DNA from: Acridotheres tristis
Taxonomy: Eukaryota > Chordata > Aves > Passeriformes > Sturnidae
DNA length: 64,000 nt
Assembly (NCBI GenBank): GCA_037013685.1
Contig: CM072905.1
Coordinates: 3,979,491-4,043,490 of the forward strand
Direction of reading: 5' to 3'
Part shown: positions 1-29,961 of the stretch, in pieces
Layout of the letters: every line of letters starts with the position of its first letter
Position numbering within the stretch: the first letter of the stretch is position 1
Notes under the pieces: model-generated
What the model saw: only the letters and a program-made list of their open reading frames with translations
Database searches by the model: none
What the model was told of the DNA's origin: nothing
Position numbers and translations under genes: made by a program

Positions 1-39
1 CACAAATCTGGTTTATAGGCCAAAAAATTCATTACAGGA

Positions 40-215
40 GAGTGGCTGTGCATTGGAATGGACTGCCCAGGAAAGCGGTGGAGTCACCAACCCTGGAGGT
101 GTTTAAAACAGACTGGATGTGGCACTCAGTGCCATGGATTACTTGCTAAGGTGGTGTTGGGTCATAGGTTGGACTTGGTCTCCAAGGTCTTTTCCAGCCT
201 GGTTGACTCGGTGCC
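40..215 (+). repeat. CR1 LINE 3'-end fragment in SUZ12 intron 13
   Basis: The segment reads like the terminal part of a bird CR1 retrotransposon in forward orientation. It has the 'gtggagtcaccaaccctgg' block, then a 'gatgtggcactcagtgccat' block, then 'ggttggact' followed by 'aggtcttttccagcc'. It lacks any CR1 coding region, as expected for 5'-truncated copies. It is diverged, so it is probably an old insertion. It lies in the intron after SUZ12 exon 13, antisense to SUZ12 transcription. Confidence 0.85.
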
Positions 216-244
216 CCACGCAGAGCGTGTCTGGCAGCTCCTTA

Positions 245-19951
<19,707 letters not shown>

Positions 19952-19984
19952 TCATCGGACCCCGCCCTCGCACCCCGCCGGCAG

Positions 19985-20125
19985 CGCTCCGCCCGAGCCC
20001 CCGGGCTGCACCGGTCTCTGCTGCCCCGGCCCCCGCTCCGCCCGAGCCCCCGGGCTGCACCGGTCTCTGCTGCCCCGGCCCCCGCTCCGCCCGAGCCCCC
20101 GGGTTGCCCCGGCCCCCGCCTCGCC
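19985..20125. repeat. 49-bp GC-rich tandem repeat upstream of SUZ12
   Basis: A unit containing 'gctccgcccgagcccccggg' followed by 'ctgcaccggtctctgctg' recurs with a 49-base period (CCCGAG at 19992, 20041 and 20090). There are two near-perfect copies and a third that is partial. It is in the distal part of the SUZ12 CpG island and produces the repetitive open frames on the minus strand there. Confidence 0.9.
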
Positions 20126-20250
20126 GTGCCCCCCTCGGGCTCTCCACGTAACCTCCCGCTGCTCCCGCGGCCGCACAGGTGGCTGATGCCCCTTTTGCTT
20201 GAGGGGCCGCACCCCTGTCCGCGGAGCTCAAGAGCTAAGTTTGTCAAAAT

Positions 20251-22926
20251 AGAAGCTCAGGCATAAACCGGTATCGGTTTTGTGGTGGAAGTGGTTGTAC
20301 TGGGTGGGCTATGAGGTCCTGCTGCTATCGCGTAGCTTTAACTCTAGCTAACCGTGAGGTTCCCTCAGAGGACAGCACAAGAAGTTGCCCATAGGTGCAG
20401 GGAGACTTGAATTCTGAAGTCAAGTGTCTCAGAGCTCATCAGATCTTCCTCTGGCCGGGGAAGTGCAGGCTGTGCGGCTGCGGCCGGAGCCGTGACAGCT
20501 GCGGCGGGGCCGAGCTCGGGCCAGGGCCGCTGTCAGGGCAGCCCCTCGTGTGTGAGAAAACGCCGCGTCCAAAGCGGCCGTGGGGAAATTCAACAGCGGC
20601 TCCATTTAATCACCTCCTTATCAGCGCCGCGGCAGCTCATACACAAAAGGCTTCGGCAGTTCCATTCTGTTTGCTTTCCTTGGCAAAACTTCTCCGGGGT
20701 AATTGTACAGGTTAGGGTAAGAATGGTCTATGTGCGAAATACAGCCTTGAATTCTGATACCAGATACAGCTGTGGTGCTTGCGCCCCACCATCTCCCTTT
20801 ATCTTCTAATTTCTAGCGTTAAGAAAAATGAATATAGTGATAAATATTAAGAGGAAAACCATATATCAAAGCCAGTCATGTTGTAAATGTGCCTTACATT
20901 ATCAATAAAGGAAGATTCTAAAGTGATGTCTCATTTGTCTCTTAATAACTTCATTATGTTTAAAGAAAATATATGTATATACACCCCAAACATTCAAATA
21001 AGTCTAAGCAAGTAACTTTTATTTACTTTGTACAATTAGAAGCAAGAAAAATAAGTAATTTCTTTTTAGAAAGATGGAAATCATAACAGTTTCACCAGAA
21101 GAAATGAACTATGGTGTAAGACTCTTGTGTCCTTCACCTGCCTGGTAATATAGACCCCTATAGATTTTACAGATGCATTTATTAAAACCCAAAAAATTAA
21201 AACATTTTTCTTCCGTACATCTATATCAGATAACAGAAAGTTGGCCATATTTAGCAAATGACATTGAAAATGTGTTTTCTAATAAAGTAGTCTAAAAAAG
21301 ATGCAGTGAAATAGAGTATGCTTGCCTGAAATTGACATAAACACATTAAATTAAAACAGTAGAAGATTATGATACTGTATCTTTTTGCCATAAAAATAGA
21401 AAGTACCCTAACAGAATGGAGGAGAAAAAAAAGGCAGTTTAATAAGTTTAAGACGATAAATGGAAGAAACAATCAATTGCAAGCCAGGGCTGCTGTTGGA
21501 ACAAAACCTTGAAATGAAAGTAGAAATAGGTGGTAGAAGTGCTTTCATGCTATGTCAGATTTTCAGTCATGAGATGGTCAATCCATTCTTGTTTTCACAT
21601 CCTGTTAGTGGGATTTGCATTTGATATCCAAAAGATCAAATTTGTTTCCTGTAGATTGAAAGCATATGCTACTTGTAAATCTCCTTTTCCTATGGCTTTT
21701 TGCAGCCTGTGCATGCCCAGCATTCCTGTCATCTTTAATGGATGAACTGCAGTGATTTTTGTTCATTCAGATATTTATGTAAAAGAACATGCATATTTAT
21801 AGCACTTTATGGATTTTTGTTTTGTTTCATAGTTACATGATTTTATTGGTTGCCTGCAGTACCCCTATGGCCACAATACTTAACTTTTCAGCTTCCAGTC
21901 CTCCAAATTACTGTCTCAGCACAAGAATATTCACAAAGTATTTTTTTTAAGAGAAATAAATACTTGCGTATTTGGAATTTAGTCTAAATGAAGGTTCTGT
22001 CAGTATATTTATACTGCTTTCCTCACATCTTTAAACATAGATCTGTCTATATAGATTGTTAATAGCTAACTAAATACTATTACATATCAGTTTATCTTCT
22101 GGGAAAGTAATATTATTAATTAATTATTAATTAATTAATATTACTATGTAAACTCGGAACAAAAGAGTGCTTATGAGCTAAGTATATAAACTTTTGGTCA
22201 GCCTTCATTAAGGATTGTTTCCAGATTTTGGCCATCATGAAAGCCAGGGTCAGTATTTACTAGGGAGCGTTGTTATTCCCCACTGGTGAGGCACTAGAGT
22301 GGGGTGTTCAGGGTGTTGTTGAGAATAAGAAATCCTCAGTGACTGTTCTGGGTACCTCTGTTTCTTTATTTTGGCCTCAATCTAACGAGCAGAGTCAGTA
22401 GGATTCAAGGGCATCCAGTATGGAAGAGACTTTACATACTCCACTTCTGTGGTTAACTCCAAACCTTGCTTCTTGTTGTTTTCATTCACACTTTATTCCC
22501 AAACCCAGATTTTCCATGAGAGAAGTGAGGATGCACAAATGCTCCAGAACTGAGACAATAAAAACACCTCATGTGTAGATGGGAAGGTCCCATCTGTGTC
22601 ACTGTACTCCAAAACCAGACCCATTTCAATCGCACTCTTTTCTTTCATTTACACAAATAAACTTCACTAGGTGCTGAGGTAACATCACCTGCAATAGTTC
22701 TTACTTCATTTTTTTCAGTTAATATTCTTTATTTTCAGTCTGATTTGATGTAGATCAACCGTAATTGGCCATGGAACTTGTTGGATAAGCTACTCTTCCC
22801 TACCTACTTGGAAAACAAAAGTCAACACCCACTAAGTGTTTTCCCAGACACTTGTAAACAGAGGCTACATAATATTGCACCTGGAGAAAGGGAACAATTC
22901 CAGCTTTCCAGGTAACAGCATGACAG
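20251..22926. other. Intergenic: CpG-island shoulder, then AT-rich DNA
   Basis: Up to about 20.72 kb the sequence is still GC-rich, with scattered CpG. From 20.8 kb it becomes AT-rich. No frame here resembles a known protein, and I see no splice-flanked exon. An AT-rich inverted repeat is listed separately. Confidence 0.7.
22107..22144. repeat. AT-rich inverted repeat
   Basis: A 38-base block begins GTAATATTA and ends TAATATTAC, with TTAATTAA-type repeats between. It is close to a perfect palindrome and could extrude as a cruciform or hairpin. It has no coding context. Confidence 0.8.
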
Positions 22927-23200
22927 CAGTCCCAGCTCTGAGTTACAGCACAGGAACAGTCCCAGCTCTGAGTAACAGCACAGGAGCAGTCCCAGCTCGC
23001 TGAGTAACAGCACAGGAGCAATCCCAGCTCTGAGTAACAGCACAGGAGCAGTCCCAGCTCTGAGTAACAGCACAGGAGCAGTCCCAGCTCTGAGTTACAG
23101 CACAGGAGCAGTCCCAGCTCTGAGTAACAGCACAGGAGCAGTCCCAGCTCTGAGTAACAGCACAGGAGCAGTCCCAGCTCGCTGAGTAACAGCACGGAAG
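22927..23200. repeat. 30-bp minisatellite, nine copies
   Basis: Nine tandem copies of a 30-base unit beginning 'cagtcccagctctgagtaac'. Copies three and nine carry a two-base GC insertion (CTCGCTGAG), giving 32 bases; other copies differ by single substitutions such as GAGTTAC. The array spans 274 bases. Because the unit is a multiple of three, the minus strand stays open and yields a periodic Cys/Leu-rich frame (LGLLLCCYSE), shifted where the two-base insertions occur. This is a repeat artefact, not a gene. Confidence 0.95.
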
Positions 23201-26200
23201 CGGGTGGAGTACTGGGTGTATTTAGGATGGCACAATCACACTGCTGTTGGGGTGGAAGCTCTCAGTTTCTCAGTTTCTCTTCTTTCTGCATATTAGTATA
23301 CAGTGCTGCCCTGCTTTAATAAGCAAGGAACTCAGCAAAGAGAAAATAAACTTTGCTGTAAGGGAAGCACTGTGGAGCATGGCAAAAGGGAAGAGTCGGG
23401 ATCCCACACAGCAAGCCAAGTGTAGCCATGAATGCCGTGTGTGTGTGAGAGATTGACAGAGCAGCCACTTGTGATTCTCATTCACATGTTTGGCTGGGGA
23501 CAGCTTTTGTACAGAGCTGCTCAAATGTATTCCAGGAGCGCAGCACGCAAGGAACTTGGCCCTCAGGGAATCTTAATGCACCCACAATGCACAGCTTTCA
23601 GCCAGCAGGTTGCTCGTGTGTCTTGAGTTGTTGCAGGGAGTGAAAAGTGAATGCACAGGATGTTTTGCACCAGGGAGTCACCTGCCTTCTGCTTTCACAT
23701 GGTGAACAATCAGCGATAGTTAGTAGTCAGTATTGCTTCGGACTTGTTTTTTTGAGTTCTCTTAGTGATTTTTCACGACTCTTCTACAGAGATTTTTTTT
23801 TTCCCCCTGATTTTCAGTTAACGATTTATTTCTGCTTGGTGGATTTTTCAGATTGAGATTTTGTCATCAGAATTGAGATAGTGGACTAAGACTATTTGTT
23901 TCAAAGGCATTGTGAAAAGCCTGGGCCCAATAGATTCATTTGCTCTAGAAAGGTAGGACATCTCTTAAAAGGATTAAAATGTAAAACCAGAAATATACTT
24001 ACTACACAGAAAAAAATCCATGCCAAATTTTTAAATTTAAATACTTAATACATGGAAATGGACTAGGAATCATTCCAGTTCATGCTGTAATTTCAGAGAT
24101 GCAGTATGTGTAGTACACAAAACTATCAAAAAATAATTCTAAGTGAACTTTCAGGATTTGTGTTCTCTTAAGTGAGTCCCGGAAACTGTGAAAGATACAG
24201 CAACTGAAACACTTCAGATGCAAACTTAATGATTAAACTCAGAAATGCAGAGATCAAAGAGAAACTGCTGGGAAGATCTGAGAATTAAGTCAGTTACAGA
24301 TGTAAATAGCAGTTTCTGAACAAAAGGTCTGTTGACAGTGCAAGAATGAAATCTTCAATCACTCAAAAAGAAAAATATTGGCGGATCAAAGAACATGTCA
24401 CTAGACAGTAAAATAAAACCTCAACTGAATTAGTTAACTAATTAATTTCAGCTTTAAGTAAGGGATAAGTTTTAACAGGGACAATTCTTTCTTTTGTGGC
24501 TAAACCAAGTACAGATTAATAAAGTGAGAATTTGGAATTTTATCACCATCAGTTACTTAAAGGATAAGATCAAGTCAGAAACTCTGTTCCCAGTGTTTAC
24601 CAGTTAGCACAGATACAGAAAATTCACACATGGGAAAACTTATCTAAATGTTTCATAGGAGAGTTATCTGTGGTTTCATATGCCAAAAGTTGCTTCATAA
24701 GGCTTTTACAAGACTTTATCTTGTTTTAGGAATGCTGCTTGGGAGGATATGATTCTGCACACTATAATCTGAATTATCCATACTCCACAAGTAGTTTTGC
24801 TGGTTGTTGTCATGACTTTGCTCAAAGTACTTTTACCATGCTAAAACCATCTCTATAGAAGGATGTGTGAAACACAGTAGGAGGCAAATTGTAACCAATC
24901 CTAATTCCAGTTTTTGGAAGGAGAAATAAATCTGTAGGTGATATAGTTTATGCTTTTTATTGTACCAGTACAATTGATGCTGGCACCAACATGCTTGCAT
25001 TTAAAAGATACAAGGCATTTCTCTGAGGAAGTTGTATCTTTCCTGAAATTGCTACTTATGGCACAGGTCACCCAAGGCCACGCCACAATTTCACCTACCC
25101 TTCGAAACATAGACAGGTTAGTGAGGTAAATTAAGCTTAGCATGACTCTGCTTTCCAGACCTCTGGCAACAGACAAGAAATAAATCAAATTAAAGATAAT
25201 TAAGCAATATATTTTGTGGTGTCGACGTTTTGGGAGTATGTAGGGGAGATGACTGATATAGTTTCAAATTGTTGAAATGTGACTGGCATTGCACTAGGTT
25301 ATGAATTGGCAACTAGGGCATGATGACTGACTAGCTGTAACTACCCTGCTGCATATAGACAGACTGTCAGCTACTCACCAACCAGCCAAATGACAAAATC
25401 AAATTAAAAGGCACACTCAGAGCCACTACTGTGCAAGCCCCTGGAGACCCTGAATAAGCAGATGGATCTTATACTCAGTGCCAGATGTGAATTGGCAAGG
25501 AAACAATTCCAGAGGAATCATTCCCCTTCACTGGAAATTCCCTGTGTATAGAAGTTCAGATCTTGGGGCAAAACAGAGTGCCTCAAAATGAGTAGGAGGA
25601 ACAATCTGATTCATAAAAATTCAAGTTCAGAGCCAATGTGGAGAAGAAAGTAAAGGTTTTTGCCTTTTAAAAGAGATGATATGTAAGGTATCAGATAATA
25701 GCTCTGTTAAGGCATTAAATTAAAATATTTATATTTGTTGGTTTTGGGGTTTTTTACCACTTAGAGCAGAAAAAAGAGAAGAATGATTGAACGAAATTCC
25801 AGGAGGGATTCAGATCTAAAGTTGCAGGGTCAGTGCCAGCAAGCTGCAAGCTGCTAACAAAAATTAGCATTTTTCTATCAGAATGGAAAAAATAACATCT
25901 GTCTAGGATATGTACCAGGATTAATGCTGGTATGGAACAGTCCAACTGACCAACTGCAAAGTCTTAAATCTAAATTTTTGGATGCTCAGAGTGGAATCGC
26001 AGTGATGAAACCACTATTTATTCAGATTGACTGCTGGTTTTGGCAGGGGTGAAATCAAGCCATCATGTAAATTATTTTAATTACAAAACTAAGGAAGTTA
26101 ATACAGTCCAAAGTTTGGGCTAGTCTATTTTTGAGAGTAAATTCCAAACTGTTTTATTAACAGATGTGCTCATATATTTTTAAATTGAAGTCCCACATGC

Positions 26201-29173
26201 TTAGTAAATGCTTTGAGGGCTTTGTTAAAAATATATCCTGAAGGAATGAACCATTGGCTCAGCTGAAGTCTGTGGAAGCTTCCCAATTCTTTTCATGAGG
26301 TCATAACATCACTCTCATTGTTTAAAAGGCATTTTCATAAAGTACATGTTAGTTGTAAAATGCTGTACATCTGGGGGCATCTTCTAAAAAAGCTATAATT
26401 GTTTCTGCACTCAGGAAGTAAAATAGCAGAAATAAAAAAGATAGATATAAATCAATTTGTAATTTATATACAAATAATATTTGTCATGCACATTAACCAT
26501 TAAATGTTTTAATATAGACAAAACTTAAAGGAAAACCACTGTGATTATTCCTAATTCACAAGGTATCCATTGCTTGCAGATATAATCTATAGATATTAAG
26601 CTGTGACAGCTTGCCAGAACTCCTCTGCAAGGACCTACTGGTGGAGTTTTTTCAAAGAGACTTCATAAAAGCAGCAAACTGCAGGACCCTACAGTTGCCA
26701 GCTGCATCAGTTGTTTCTCCAGTTTTCCCAATAAGATTTGTTGAAACTCTCTGTATCACAACGTCTTTATTGGTAATGGATCCCTCCTTAATTTGCACTG
26801 ATGCATTTGCAATGTCAGCTTCCAAAACAAGGCACATGGGAGGCATTTAAAGTAGATTTTATGAAAGGGAAATGAACAAAGAGCATGTCAGGTTCCATTT
26901 TGATTTGCATGACAAATCCGGCGTGCAGTGTTCTGGTGGGTCGGGCTGGGCTTGCCTGCCACTCACAGCGTTTGTCACTTTGGTATGAGCACTTTTGACA
27001 GTCCGTTATGTTAATTGTTCTAAGGATTGTTTTGCTGGGGGAAGAAAAGGAAAGGCATTTTTATTTTTGTACTTGTTCCATCTACAGGAAAGCAGGGCTA
27101 TCTGAGGGAACAAAAAATGTTTTCAATCGGGTTTTGATCTATTTTTAAAATAAATAATCCCATGAGGTCATCAATGAAGTTCAGTATTTTAAATCTTATT
27201 GTTACTCACTCTGTGGTTTTGAGTGGGAAGTATTAGGCCCCTAAACTAGAAACTTGGGGAGTCTATTGTTTTGGTGCACACCATTCTTTGATCCTTTGAG
27301 TCCCACAGTGATGGGTCCTGCAGAGTGGTTTGTGCTGTGCCTATGTGCTTCTATGGGATGATATTGTGGTGCTTTGACAAGTGCTAGCAGGAAATTTAAT
27401 GCCCTCTGAAGCCTTGTTGGACACCCATTGTTACCAGTGTGTGGGGAACTCTCAGACCTGTTGGTAGATCTGTGCACAGGACTGAATTCTCCTGGAGGCA
27501 CATTCAAGGTGGAGGTTGGTGTGGCCCCTGAGGGCACATCCACTCCTCTACCATCTACATTAAAACTGTCATGGATGGTTTGGTGAGTTTCAAAGTTCCT
27601 GACCGACTTCAGGTGGCAGAACACTGTAGGTTGATCAGTGTTTTCAGACTGACAGAACAGTTTCAGAAGACTCTGTTGTTTATGTTGGTGTCTCTCTTTT
27701 GCAGTTACTGCTGATTTTAAGCCAAAGAAGAGCTGAATGGTTGAAGAGAGAGGAGAGCAAGAAGACAGAAACAGAATTTTCCAGAGGTTTTTGGGTAATG
27801 GCTGACATTTATCTTTTCAGTTCATAACTCCTACACTGCATGTAGTGTTCTCATTTACATGTTGGGATCTACATGCACCATGACAGATTAGTTCTAAGTA
27901 CAGAATGCTTTCTAGTATAAAATCATGCACTTAGATGCAGAAATACTCAAATGAAGTGAAACAATCCAGTAGTAATTCCAATCACATTCTTGCCCAGCAA
28001 TTCAGTCTGCTAATGTTACTTTTGATGCCCAGTGCCTTCCTCCTTAAGGCCTATTTTAGTAAAATATGTGGACTTGCACAAGAATCAGCTTGAGCTGGCA
28101 CATCTCAAAATATCAAACCCAATATAATTAACAAGTTACTGGTGATTATGAATAACACTCTTCCATCATCACTGAGAAGGACTGCTGTGCTGCTTTACTG
28201 AAAGCTGAACTCAGTGGGAGGTGAACTCACTGAACTTTTGATCTCAAGGGACTGCAGGCTTTGGCTCACCAGTGGGGACTTCTGTGCTGGGACAGCCCTG
28301 CCGATCCCCCTCCTACCTGTGGCCATTCAGTGTGCTACAAGGGAGGCTCCAGGGAGGACAGTCTCCATCAGGAATTGCCCTTGTCCTTGAGAGGTGGGTA
28401 AGGGGTCCCTTGGCACAAGGCAGCTGCAATCCAGAGCTGCTTGGGTCACCAGTTTCTGAATTCTACAGAACTACTCGTCTGTAGTTCTTGGTCTTGTGAC
28501 TGGATGGTGCCTCTCCATTTCCTGGTAGCTTTCATGTTTGGTTACTTCTTGGAAAATCATGTAACTATTTCCTGTCAGTGTGAAAAGGTGCTAAACCTCT
28601 CCCACTAAGAATTAGTTTAGTTTTTTTTAATAGGTCCCAACAGTGAATAAAGCCACCACAAATCCAAGTCACAGTAGGAGAAAAAAAATTACTGCTGTTC
28701 TTGATAGTTCTTATAAAGTGTTTTGTCTGACCTGTGTTTTTAATAAAAGTCAATTGCTCAGGTACTCACTCTGTACTTGGCAAGACCTAATAAAACTTTT
28801 GGCTAGTAAGGGAAAATCACTCACTTTTTTTTTGGCTATTATGTGCGAATTCTGTTCCAGAAGCCCTCTTGCCCTTAGTCTGCTGCCTCTTCCTCTTGTA
28901 TTTGTTTTGTCAGAGACAAACACCTGCCTTTTCCCCCAGCAGGGATCCATGGCTGTGACAGGGTAGGTTTGGAGTTAGAGTTGGTTCTGTGGCTGACCAG
29001 CTCAGTGAGAGCAGTGACAACTCAAAGCATAAGCAGCAGATACTGATGTGGATAATACACATTTAAGCAATTTTCTCAATAAATTATTTCTCATCTCAAT
29101 TTTTATTTTCTGGAACATCTCTAATTTCAGAAACAAAAATTTACTGTTGCCTGGTTTTATTGTTAATTTCCTC
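23201..29173. other. SUZ12-UTP6 intergenic region, no recognised gene
   Basis: Nearly 6 kb of mostly AT-rich DNA between the divergent SUZ12 and UTP6 promoters. The longest frames (127 codons on minus at 27241-27624; 107 on plus at 28643-28966) resemble nothing I know. A segment near 26.6-26.95 kb is open on both strands and holds octamer-like and SOX-like motifs (see findings). No tRNA, rRNA or intact transposon was seen. Confidence 0.65.
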
Positions 29174-29400
29174 AGAATCATAGACCCATGGAATGTTTTG
29201 AGTTGGAAGGGGCCTTGGAGATCACCTAGTTCTAACCCTGTGCCATGGGCAGGGATCCTTCCACTGGACCAGGTTACTGCAAGCCCTGTCTAAGCTGACC
29301 TTGAACACTTCAGGAATGGGGAACTCACATGTTCTCTGGGCAAACTGTGCCAGTATCTCACCACCCTCATAGTAGACGATTTTTTTCTTTAAAATTTGGA
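29174..29400 (-). repeat. CR1 LINE 3' end, reverse orientation
   Basis: The left edge reads 'aatcatagacccatggaatg', then 'gagttggaaggggccttgga', then 'tgccatgggcagggat'. This is the reverse complement of the avian CR1 terminus. The copy is 5'-truncated, as CR1 usually is, and abuts a second CR1 of opposite orientation at about 29.4 kb. Confidence 0.88.
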
Positions 29401-29409
29401 AGGCGGAAG

Positions 29410-29808
29410 GAACAAAGGTGCCATGTGAGAGACAAAGAGACATTTGTCCTGGAGGAATTCCACCAAGAAGCAAAACCTGGAGCAGTTCCAGGCTGATGTC
29501 CCATCAATGAGCCTGGTCAATGCCATCGTGTTTAGCTGCAGGACTGGTGCCAAGAGGATGGTGCCACACTCTTTTTGGTGATGCCCAGCAACAGGACGAG
29601 GAGCAATGGCCATAAACTAAAACACAAGAAGTTCCAGCTCAGCATGAGGAAGAATTTCTTTCTGTGGAGTGTGGCAGAGCACTGGAACAGCTTCCCAGTG
29701 AGACGGTGGAGCCTCCCTGTCTGGAGACATTCCAAACCCTGCTGCAGGTGACCCTGGCTGGGCAGAGGGAGGTTGGACTGGGCGAGCTCCAGAGGTCCTT
29801 TCCAACCC
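29410..29808 (+). repeat. CR1 LINE 3' part, forward orientation, reaching the UTP6 promoter
   Basis: Characteristic CR1 blocks appear in order: 'gtcctggaggaattccacca', 'aggaagaatttctttctg', 'agagcactggaacagctt', 'tggagacattccaaaccctg', then 'gaggtcctttccaacc'. It ends about 150 bases before the UTP6 start codon, so CR1 DNA makes up the upstream edge of the UTP6 promoter region. The conserved 'caggtgaccctggctgggca' stretch shows an element of moderate age. Frames inside it are CR1 UTR or shadows, not host genes. Confidence 0.88.
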
Positions 29809-29961
29809 GGCCGAGCCAGTGGCGGCTGTGCGGCCCCTCCAGGCCGGCAGGGGGCGGCAGAGCGGCGCGGCGGCCGCGGGAGCGGCGCGGCGGCCGCGGG
29901 CGGAAGCGGGGCCGGGCCGGGCCGGGCTGTGCCGAGCCGGACACGCCGGAGACCCGCGGCC
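29809..29961 (+). promoter_or_regulatory. UTP6: UTP6 core promoter and 5' UTR (GC-rich, TATA-less)
   Basis: This short GC-rich, CpG-dense segment lies between the CR1 end and the UTP6 ATG. It contains GGGGCGG-type SP1 boxes (around 29851) and an exact 20-base direct duplication at 29861-29880 and 29881-29900 (unit beginning agcggcgcgg). No TATA box is visible. The ATG context is CGGCCATGG, a strong Kozak match. CpG density continues through exon 1 into intron 1. Confidence 0.7.

Noticed and set aside
22800..23195. Cys/Leu-rich repetitive protein on the minus strand
   Set aside because: It is the translation of the 30-base minisatellite, frame-shifted where units are 32 bases. No start or splice context.
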